Of a stretch of 5,781 nucleotides of DNA, positions 1 through 5,607 are shown piece by piece. Below the pieces are notes generated by a model, which did not search any database, was not told the DNA's origin, and saw only the letters and a list, made by a program, of their open reading frames with translations. The position numbers were made by a program, and so were the translations under genes. The first letter of the stretch is position 1, and the number at the start of each line of letters is the position of its first letter. Origin of the DNA: Desulfatirhabdium butyrativorans (GTDB lineage: Bacteria; Desulfobacterota; Desulfobacteria; Desulfobacterales; JAIFKL01). The stretch spans positions 1-5,781 of the forward strand of contig DZCT01000332.1 in assembly GCA_022736535.1 (NCBI GenBank), written 5' to 3'.

Positions 1-8
1 TCTGCAAG

Positions 9-52
9 GGACGCGGAGCGTCCGGTCTGCATTCCCACGCGGAGCGTGGGAA
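9..52. repeat. Pair of GGA-loop palindromes downstream of cheB
   Basis: Two perfect inverted repeats sit close together. GGACGC-GGA-GCGTCC lies at 9-23. A 9-bp arm palindrome (TTCCCACGC / GCGTGGGAA, loop GGA) lies at 32-52. Both have a three-base GGA loop, the same layout as the cheB linker repeats. They look like members of a dispersed palindromic family. On the plus strand the second is followed, after eight bases, by a T-run at 61-69, so it might also act as a terminator for a gene entering from the left. Confidence 0.8.
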
Positions 53-74
53 CGAGATCAATTTTTTTTCTTTT

Positions 75-101
75 CTTTGCGAACTTTGCGCTCTTTGCGA
101 G
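75..101. repeat. 9-bp tandem repeat CTTTGCGNN x3
   Basis: CTTTGCGAA, CTTTGCGCT and CTTTGCGAG follow each other at 75-83, 84-92 and 93-101, 18 bp past the cheB stop codon. It is flanked by T-rich sequence on both sides. Similar short Gly-Cys-rich tandem repeats are common between genes in repeat-rich genomes. Confidence 0.75.
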
Positions 102-119
102 AAACCTTTTTTTCCGACT

Positions 120-1328
120 CTAACGACCGCTGACGATTAACCGGCAAATTTCATCACTGTTCAGTTCCGCATCAACCAGATTGCGGGCGATTGCAAGCGC
201 GAGCGAATGCGGCGCCATGCACGAAGAAAGCCGCTGTGCAATAATTTTTCCGCCTCGTTTTCGTATGTCGCTCAATCCGCTCAAATTGCCGACCTCCGCC
301 CCTGATAGCAGTGCGACCAATATCTTCCCTGAAAACGCTTCTGATACAGAATGCAGAAAAAAATCAAAAGATTCCGAATCGGTCTGAGATTCGGTCTGAG
401 ATTCGGCAGGCGATGTTTTTTCCCCGCTGCCCGAAGTTCTGCTGTAAGCCTTTATTGTTTCGGCATCAGCGATGCAGCATCTGCCCGGAACAAGCTTTGA
501 ATCCCGGTCCAAAGGTCTTACATCGGCGCGGGTTCTTTTGCTGAAGTAATCGGACAGCGGCAAAAGAAACATATTGGGCATGGTTTGAAACACAATCAGA
601 CACGCATCGGAATTTTCCGGCATTCGGGGGATGATATTGACCAATTCCGCGTATCCGCCCGCGCCGGAACTGACAATCACCAGCTTTTCAGCAGACGGAA
701 GCGATTTCTCATTTCTCATCCCCGCACTCTGCGTAAAACGAGTTTCCAACTCGTTTCCTGTTCCCATGCTCTGTGTAAAACGAGTTTCCAACTCCTTTCC
801 TGTTCCCGCACTCTGCGTAAAACGAGTTTCCAACTCGTTTCCTGTTCCCATGCTCTGCGCGGGAACATTTTCCGCATCAATCACTTTCGGCGATTTTGCC
901 CTTCTGAAATTGGCGACATTCGCTTTTGCCGCGAGCCGGACCCGGCGGATCAGTTCCCGCTGCTGCGATGCCATGTCATTGTTTCTCACGGGCTTTTTGA
1001 TGAAATCCACCGCGCCGAACCGCAGGAAATCCAAGATGTCCGAACTGTCCGAGCCGCTTTCCACCGCGCCGAGAATCACCACCGGACAGGGATGCCGGAT
1101 CATAATATGCTTCAATGCTGTCGCGCCGTCCATGACCGGCATGTTCACATCCAGCGTGACAAGGTCCGGCTTGAGCGTCGCCGCTTTTTCAAGCGCGTCT
1201 TCGCCGTTTTTTGCGGTTCCCGCAATCACAATGTCTTTATCCGCGGTGAGCATATCCGACAGGATTCTGCACATCATGGGAGAATCGTCAACGATAAGCA
1301 CCCGGAGCGTTTTATGAGATTCAGGCAT
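120..1328 (-). CDS. cheB: CheB-like response regulator with degenerate methylesterase domain
   Basis: This encodes 402 residues; typical CheB is near 350. Residues 8-125 are a receiver domain with the acidic pair D14/D15, the phospho-acceptor D60 (in DLVTLDVNMP) and K112 (in FIKKP). The usual Ser/Thr switch residue is replaced by G87. Residues about 215-400 follow the CheB methylesterase fold, with recognisable GG at 224-225, FQTMP at 247-251 and GGKIIAQ at 359-365. All three catalytic positions seem lost: nucleophile Ser is G222 (S221 is adjacent), His is T249 and Asp is G347. Classical receptor demethylation is therefore unlikely. The linker carries three 14-residue repeats (159-200), and a Ser/Thr/Glu/Gln-rich insert lies near 296-320. 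The start at 1326-1328 places the receiver normally, but no clear Shine-Dalgarno sequence precedes it. It lies 348 bp after cheA on the same strand. It may be a repurposed regulator or an early pseudogene; the frame is intact throughout. Confidence 0.88.
   Translation of the reverse strand: MPESHKTLRVLIVDDSPMMCRILSDMLTADKDIVIAGTAKNGEDALEKAATLKPDLVTLDVNMPVMDGATALKHIMIRHPCPVVILGAVESGSDSSDILDFLRFGAVDFIKKPVRNNDMASQQRELIRRVRLAAKANVANFRRAKSPKVIDAENVPAQSMGTGNELETRFTQSAGTGKELETRFTQSMGTGNELETRFTQSAGMRNEKSLPSAEKLVIVSSGAGGYAELVNIIPRMPENSDACLIVFQTMPNMFLLPLSDYFSKRTRADVRPLDRDSKLVPGRCCIADAETIKAYSRTSGSGEKTSPAESQTESQTDSESFDFFLHSVSEAFSGKILVALLSGAEVGNLSGLSDIRKRGGKIIAQRLSSCMAPHSLALAIARNLVDAELNSDEICRLIVSGR
379..402 (-). 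repeat. 12-bp tandem duplication in the cheB esterase domain
   Basis: TCGGTCTGAGAT occurs twice in direct succession (379-390, 391-402). It encodes a repeated ESQT in the Ser/Thr/Glu-rich insert before residue 320, where normal CheB has the loop leading to its PSxDxLF motif. Confidence 0.85.
721..866 (-). repeat. In-frame 42-bp palindromic tandem repeat in the cheB linker
   Basis: There are three full 42-bp units at 721-762, 763-804 and 805-846, then a partial fourth to about 866. Each unit encodes 14 residues (S[M/A]GTG[N/K]ELETRFTQ), so the reading frame is kept. In units 1 and 3 a perfect 9-bp inverted repeat with a three-base loop is present (AAACGAGTT / AACTCGTTT at 736-756 and 820-840). 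Unit 2 carries one mismatch at 795, which also makes the N-to-K change. Units alternate Met and Ala at the second residue. The partial fourth unit forms its own imperfect palindrome ending in GGGAAC. No spacers separate the units. Confidence 0.93.
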
Positions 1329-1352
1329 ATTTTTCTGGGTAATACAAATCTG

Positions 1353-1468
1353 CTACCGTGAACCGTGTCATTCAGATGAACGCATCCGTCCTGCTGTCAT
1401 TTCGACGAACGCAGTGAGGAGAAATCTTCTGACGAACGGTAAAGATTTCTCGCTACAGTTCACGGTAG
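1353..1468. repeat. Palindromic repeat element between cheA and cheB
   Basis: The outer arms are a perfect 11-bp inverted repeat (CTACCGTGAAC at 1353-1363 and GTTCACGGTAG at 1458-1468). Nested inside is a perfect 10-bp inverted repeat (GAGAAATCTT at 1419-1428 and AAGATTTCTC at 1442-1451). The centre contains a sequence of the GTCATTTCGACGAACG type that I recall as a widely dispersed bacterial intergenic repeat. No coding capacity is seen. Confidence 0.75.
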
Positions 1469-1483
1469 GGCGGGGTTACGTCC

Positions 1484-1650
1484 AATGCCGTTAAGTTAAG
1501 AGAAAAATATAGCGGACAACATCACCGAAATGTAGAAATGTAGGTTGGGGTGAGCCTGCGAACCCCAACACCTGCCGGATGATGTCGGGGTTCGCAGGCT
1601 CACCCCGACCTACATTTCCGCCGTATTTTTCTCTTAACTTAATGCCATTG
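1484..1650. mobile_element. MITE-like element with IS4-type ends
   Basis: This is a 167-bp non-coding element. Its terminal inverted repeats of 26 bp differ at two positions; the inner 19 bp (TTAAGTTAAGAGAAAAATA, 1491-1509 and 1624-1642) are perfect. It is flanked by a 12-bp direct repeat, GGGGTTACGTCC, at 1472-1483 and 1651-1662. The exact edge is ambiguous by one to three bases, because the termini share bases with the repeat. The ends (AATGCCGTTAAGTTAAG) resemble from memory the ends of IS4 (AATGCCGATCAGTTAAG), and the 12-bp duplication fits that family. It encodes no transposase, so it would depend on a full-length element elsewhere. Inside lies a 35-bp-arm hairpin listed separately. Confidence 0.75.
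1536..1617. repeat. Long hairpin inside the MITE-like element
   Basis: Arms 1536-1570 and 1583-1617 are complementary at 33 of 35 positions, with a 12-base loop at 1571-1582. The two mismatches are 1546/1607 and 1567/1586. The arms carry a GGGGTGAGCCTGCGAACCCC core. Lying just after the cheA stop codon, it could block or end transcription between cheA and cheB, but no T-run follows on the minus strand. Confidence 0.85.
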
Positions 1651-1676
1651 GGGGTTACGTCCCCGCCGTCTGCTTT

Positions 1677-4600
1677 TTAATGAACAGTCACATTCAAAGG
1701 GACAGCGGTTTCCGTTCCTTCATGAGCCGGCATATATTCCTTTCTTTTCAATCGCCTGCCGATAGACATATTCACCAGTTCATAAATATCGAGAATCAGC
1801 GAGATGCGCCCGTCTCCGAGAATCGTAGCGCCGGAAAAACCGCTTTTCTCCTGCAAATAATCCACCAGCGGCTTAATCACGGTTTCTTCCTGTCCGATCA
1901 GCGCGTCCACCACCAGCCCGACCCGGTGCATTCCTGTATTCACCACCACCACAAAGGATTTATAAGGATCAGGCGATGTTGACTTAATGCTGAAAATCTC
2001 CGAAAGCCGGAGCAGAGACAGCGTGGCGTCCCGCAGATGAATGACTTCAATGCCTTCTATCATGGTGATTTCGTGTTCAAACACCCGAAGCGTTTCCTCC
2101 ACCGCCGCCAGAGGAACTGTGAAAATATCGGCTCCCACCCGCACCAGCAGCGCACGGATAATCGCCAGCGTGAGCGGAATCTTGATGCGGAAACGTGTTC
2201 CCTTCCCGACCTTTGAATCCACTTCGAGCGTGCCGTTGAGTTTTTCCACATTCTTTTTCACCACATCCATGCCGACACCCCTGCCTGATGTTTTGCTGAC
2301 CTCCGATGCGGTGGAAAAACCGGGCTTCATGATAATAGCCGTCAGTTCCCTGTTACTCATCCGATCTAATTCTTCCTGAGAAAAGAAATTCTTTTCCAGG
2401 GCTTTGCGTTTGATAATTACAGGATTGATGCCCCTGCCGTCATCCGAAATTTCAATGACCACATGATTGCTCTCATGATAGGATTCCAGTTTGATAAGAC
2501 ATTCTTCGGGCTTGCCTGCTTTGCGGCGTTCTTCAAGGGTTTCGCATCCGTGATCAACGGCATTTCGGATGATGTGAATCAGCGGATCGGAAATTTCCTC
2601 AATAACCATCTTGTCCAATTCGGTTTCTTCTCCCACAATTTCCAGCCGAACCTTTTTGGGGATATTGTGAATCAGATCACGCACTAAGCGTGGATAACGG
2701 TTGAAGAGCTGCGCGATGGGCAGCATTCTGACCTTCATAACGCCTTCCTGAAGATCGTTTGCCACCCGTCCGAGGGCAACCGTTGCCTCGCTGATTCTGA
2801 AGGTGACGGCTTTCACGCCCTTTATGATTTTCTGATCCACTCCCGGTATGTTCTGAATCGTCTGCTGCAATCCCCTCATTTCCGAATACAACTGCGAAAA
2901 CCATGCCCGGCTGACCACCAGTTCGCCCACCTGATTCATCAGCGCGTCTATTTTTCTGGCATCCACCCGCAGGGTCTGTTTGCCGGCTTTTTCCGGATGA
3001 AAAGCAGAAACATCGCTTTTCTGAATATCGCCTTCCGCTTCATCTGAACGGGAAAACGCCGCGTCATAAACGGGCGCGTCCTCAGAATGCGTATCGGGTT
3101 CGGATATTGCAGGTTCGGGCGGCGTCAGGGGCTGAGACTTCTCTGATTCGGGCAGCGCCGGCTTTTTCACGGCTTCCTGTTTCCGCCGCGTCTCACGGGA
3201 AGGAATTTTCGGGGATTCAGGCTCGGTTTTCTCAGAAGGAGAAATCTCGGCTGTGAGCAGTTTTTCCTCCAGATCGCCCGAATACATTTCAGGCTCCGGT
3301 TCGGAGGATTCCGGCTCGGAGGATTCCGAACCCGCCTCAAACGCATCTTCCAGCTCGTCGAAAAGCCCCTGATATGTGTCTTCGTCAGGCACCGCCGATT
3401 CCGCTGCCGCCGGCGATTTGACAGATGCTGTTTCCTTTTTTTCCGGCTTCTGTCCGGATTCAGAACTGTCATCCGTATCTTCATCAAAAGTGAAAGACAG
3501 TTCCGAGTCTTCTTCCTGCCCGTCTTCCCCGTCCAAGATTCCTAAAGAAGCAACTTCCGGTTCTTTTTCGGATTCTGACGCATCTTCTTCTGAAAAATCA
3601 GCAGAAGCGGCTTGGGGTTCTGTCTCAATCTCAGATGCGCTTTCCTCATCTGCCCCGGAAACAGAAGGCAAATCTTCTGCTTCAAGATCAATATCCGAGA
3701 CATCTATGTTGAGCAGTTCTTCTTCAGCCTCGCTTTTATCGCTCGGCGGTTGGGGTTTGAGGGGCTCGGTTTCAGGCTTTAAAGCCGCATCCAGATGATA
3801 TTGGGGAAATCGTCCGGCAATGTCGGAGATATAAGCTTCCATTCCGGCTTTAATATCTGATACCGTTCCTTCGGGCGTGGAAAAAAGGATTTTTTCTTTT
3901 CGGGAAAAGCTTTCCTCTGCTTTTTTAATCTCTTCAATCCACGTTTCATAAAGCCGGGTCAGCGCCTTGTAATCCATGTAGTTGGCTGAAGACATCAGTT
4001 TGTTGATATGCTCGAGGCATTTTCCGAGGATTTCATGTTTGTTTTCCGCATGACGCAGAACGGCTGCCTCTGTTATCAGCAGAGAAAGATTTTCTTTCAG
4101 ATGCTGAATAAATATCTCAAAGAGTTCATTGTCATATTCTTCCTCGTAAATTTCATTCTCTTCAGAAAGAAGTGTATCTTTCTGTTTTTCTTTCTGAAAA
4201 TCATTTTCTGTCTCAACATGCGGCGCGGCTTCGGACTCGGACGCGTCAGGCTCATCTGCCAGAGTGGAAAAAGGATCATCTTGTTCCAAAAAATCTTTTT
4301 CTGCGGTTTCAGAGGCTTTTTCGGACCTCGGCGGCGTGTAGGACTGAGGGATTACGGAGTTCATGTATCGGTGCAGGTCCGCAAGCATATCTCCGGCATC
4401 ATCCGGAAAGGCAAGCATCATTGCCTGACTTTTCAGTTTTTCAAGATTTTTTGTGAAATCAGCGGAGCCGATGCAGGATGAAATTTCGATAAATTCTCCG
4501 AGAATTTCCAGAACCCGGTTCTTCTTTTTGTCACGAATGTCGCCCCGAGCCATTTCATACAGCAGCACTTTAAGATCGCTGTAATATTTCTGAAGCCTTG

Positions 4601-5060
4601 CCTGATCCGTTTTTTCAGGGTCTTGGCAGACATTCGGCGACTGAGCCGCTTGAGAAATCGGTTCAGGGGGCTGACCCGATGCTTTCTGAGCAAGCTGATC
4701 AATCCGCCGAACCAGCTCGTCAATATCCGTCGCTTCTGTCTGAGTCCGCTCCAAGTCTTCAATCAGAAGGGCAATGCGGTCTTTGGAGTCTATCAGTATA
4801 TCTATGATCTCTTTATCCGCTCTGTAATCGCCGTGACGGATGATTTCCAGCAGATTTTCCAGCTTATGTGAAAGTTCGCCGATTTTTTCCATGCCCAGAT
4901 ATTCGGCGCTGCCTTTGACAGTATGGGCGGCTCTGAAAATATCGTTCAGAATTTCCCGACTGTCAGGCTGATTTTCCAACTGAAGCAGGTTGTCTTCCAT
5001 TTCTTCAAGATGTTCCAGTGTTTCTGCAATAAAATCCTGAAGCAGTGATACATCAATCAT
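1677..5060 (-). CDS. cheA: Chemotaxis histidine kinase CheA, large multi-module form
   Basis: This encodes 1127 residues, much longer than the roughly 650 of enteric CheA. It is a cytoplasmic kinase that autophosphorylates on an HPt histidine and passes phosphate to response regulators. Residues 1-105 are an HPt domain with H46 in AAHTVKGSA. Helical stretches at about 155-235 and 308-420 look like further, degenerate HPt modules. Residues about 425-690 are a low-complexity acidic Ser/Glu/Pro linker. Residues 693-800 are the dimerisation helices. The ATPase has the N box H829/N833 (HIIRNAVDHG), the G1 box D873-G877 (DDGRG) and the G2 box at 926-934 (GRGVGMDVV). Residues 960-1100 are the CheW-like regulatory domain, followed by a short tail. 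No classical P2 domain is evident. The frame extends 19 codons upstream to 5117, but the start at 5058-5060 is preferred. It has AAGGAG nine bases upstream and begins exactly at the HPt domain, while the extra codons are made of heptamer repeat. Confidence 0.96.
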   Translation of the reverse strand: MIDVSLLQDFIAETLEHLEEMEDNLLQLENQPDSREILNDIFRAAHTVKGSAEYLGMEKIGELSHKLENLLEIIRHGDYRADKEIIDILIDSKDRIALLIEDLERTQTEATDIDELVRRIDQLAQKASGQPPEPISQAAQSPNVCQDPEKTDQARLQKYYSDLKVLLYEMARGDIRDKKKNRVLEILGEFIEISSCIGSADFTKNLEKLKSQAMMLAFPDDAGDMLADLHRYMNSVIPQSYTPPRSEKASETAEKDFLEQDDPFSTLADEPDASESEAAPHVETENDFQKEKQKDTLLSEENEIYEEEYDNELFEIFIQHLKENLSLLITEAAVLRHAENKHEILGKCLEHINKLMSSANYMDYKALTRLYETWIEEIKKAEESFSRKEKILFSTPEGTVSDIKAGMEAYISDIAGRFPQYHLDAALKPETEPLKPQPPSDKSEAEEELLNIDVSDIDLEAEDLPSVSGADEESASEIETEPQAASADFSEEDASESEKEPEVASLGILDGEDGQEEDSELSFTFDEDTDDSSESGQKPEKKETASVKSPAAAESAVPDEDTYQGLFDELEDAFEAGSESSEPESSEPEPEMYSGDLEEKLLTAEISPSEKTEPESPKIPSRETRRKQEAVKKPALPESEKSQPLTPPEPAISEPDTHSEDAPVYDAAFSRSDEAEGDIQKSDVSAFHPEKAGKQTLRVDARKIDALMNQVGELVVSRAWFSQLYSEMRGLQQTIQNIPGVDQKIIKGVKAVTFRISEATVALGRVANDLQEGVMKVRMLPIAQLFNRYPRLVRDLIHNIPKKVRLEIVGEETELDKMVIEEISDPLIHIIRNAVDHGCETLEERRKAGKPEECLIKLESYHESNHVVIEISDDGRGINPVIIKRKALEKNFFSQEELDRMSNRELTAIIMKPGFSTASEVSKTSGRGVGMDVVKKNVEKLNGTLEVDSKVGKGTRFRIKIPLTLAIIRALLVRVGADIFTVPLAAVEETLRVFEHEITMIEGIEVIHLRDATLSLLRLSEIFSIKSTSPDPYKSFVVVVNTGMHRVGLVVDALIGQEETVIKPLVDYLQEKSGFSGATILGDGRISLILDIYELVNMSIGRRLKRKEYMPAHEGTETAVPLNVTVH

Positions 5061-5069
5061 GATGATACG

Positions 5070-5075
5070 CTCCTT
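5070..5075 (-). promoter_or_regulatory. Ribosome binding site of cheA
   Basis: The minus strand reads AAGGAG, followed by nine bases and then ATG at 5060-5058. This decides the cheA start in favour of the internal Met rather than the upstream Met at 5117. Confidence 0.8.
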
Positions 5076-5076
5076 T

Positions 5077-5129
5077 AAGTGAGAAGTGAGAAGTGAGAAA
5101 TCTTGCAGACAAATCACTTAAAACTTAAA
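5077..5129. repeat. Heptamer tandem repeats in the cheA leader
   Basis: AAGTGAG occurs three times in succession (5077-5097), immediately upstream of the cheA ribosome binding site. ACTTAAA occurs twice (5116-5129), followed by a partial third copy. Both have a period of seven, and the first runs up to within two bases of the AAGGAG motif. Confidence 0.8.
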
Positions 5130-5153
5130 ACTTTTTAAAGCCGCCGCTCCCGC

Positions 5154-5196
5154 GCTGGGGCCGTTCTACAACAGATTTCTGTAAAACGGCCCCGGC
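5154..5196. repeat. Strong hairpin between cheY and cheA
   Basis: A perfect 9-bp inverted repeat (GGGGCCGTT at 5157-5165, AACGGCCCC at 5185-5193) extends to 11 of 12 matches, with an inner ACAGA/TCTGT stem at 5171-5182. It is placed where a cheY terminator or an attenuator before cheA would be, but no T-run follows directly on the minus strand. Its CCGTTCTACA segment recurs at 5211-5220, suggesting a dispersed repeat rather than a dedicated terminator. Confidence 0.6.
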
Positions 5197-5253
5197 TAAG
5201 ATAGATAAACCCGTTCTACAGCGGAAATCCGGAGTGAATGCAAAAATGCCTGT

Positions 5254-5607
5254 TTAAACACTGTCTATCAGCGACAGAATCTCCTTGGTTTTATGTTTGC
5301 TCAGATAACCCAGCGAGCCGAGGCGTTTTGCATTTTCGCTGTATTTGTCTTTATCTAAATTGGAGAGAAAAATAATCCGCGCTTCAGGGTCAATTTCCAG
5401 AATTTTTTCCGCAGCCGTAAAGCCGTCCATTTCCCGCATGGTGACATCCATTGTGACCAGATCAGGTTTCTGAGACCGGTAAAGATCAATTGCCTCTTTG
5501 CCGTTTTTTGCCTCGCCGACAATGCTATGCCCCCCGGTTTCCAGATTCTTTCTGACCATTTTTCTCATGATGGACGAGTCGTCAACAATCAGAATACGTT
5601 TAGCCAT
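5254..5607 (-). CDS. cheY: CheY-like single-domain response regulator
   Basis: This encodes 117 residues forming only a receiver domain, with no output domain. The acidic pair is D9/D10, the phospho-acceptor is D54 (VTMDVTM), the Ser/Thr switch is S82 (IIFLSN) and the conserved Lys is K104 (GYLSKH). All residues needed for phosphorylation are present. Two usual prolines are changed: the MPxMDG motif reads MREMDG (R58), and the Pro after K104 is H105. The start ATG at 5605-5607 has AAAGGA six bases upstream. It is the first gene of the cluster, 193 bp before cheA on the same strand, so it is the likely phosphate acceptor of that kinase. In the chemotaxis setting it would bind the flagellar switch or another motility output. 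The target cannot be read from sequence, and a role in type IV pilus or gliding control is equally possible. Confidence 0.93.
   Translation of the reverse strand: MAKRILIVDDSSIMRKMVRKNLETGGHSIVGEAKNGKEAIDLYRSQKPDLVTMDVTMREMDGFTAAEKILEIDPEARIIFLSNLDKDKYSENAKRLGSLGYLSKHKTKEILSLIDSV

Larger units (their letters stand above)
1329..1676. other. Gene-free gap between cheA and cheB
   Basis: No credible coding region is present in these 348 bp. The gap is almost entirely made of two repeat elements (1353-1468 and 1484-1650) plus the duplicated target GGGGTTACGTCC. I see no convincing promoter for cheB and no recognisable Shine-Dalgarno sequence before its ATG; the minus strand there reads CCCAGAAAAAT. 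An ancestral cheA-cheB gap would be about 180 bp shorter if the MITE-like element and one target copy were removed. Confidence 0.8.

Noticed and set aside
32..69. Rho-independent terminator for cheB
   Set aside because: On the minus strand no T-run follows the stem; the T-run at 61-69 is placed only for plus-strand transcription and is eight bases from the stem.
721..866. Possible CRISPR array from regularly spaced repeats
   Set aside because: The 42-bp units are directly adjacent with no unique spacers, and they are translated in frame as part of the CheB-like protein.
585..1361. Long plus-strand open frame of 258 codons
   Set aside because: It is antisense to the CheB-like gene, has no recognisable domain, and its repeats are only the reverse reading of the linker repeat.
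3376..3798. Plus-strand Ser-rich open frame opposite the CheA linker
   Set aside because: It is a by-product of the biased codons of the acidic CheA linker; the minus frame carries the full kinase.
5061..5117. Upstream start giving CheA 19 extra residues
   Set aside because: The extra codons are built from the heptamer repeat and include the AAGGAG motif itself; the internal ATG has good spacing and matches the HPt start.
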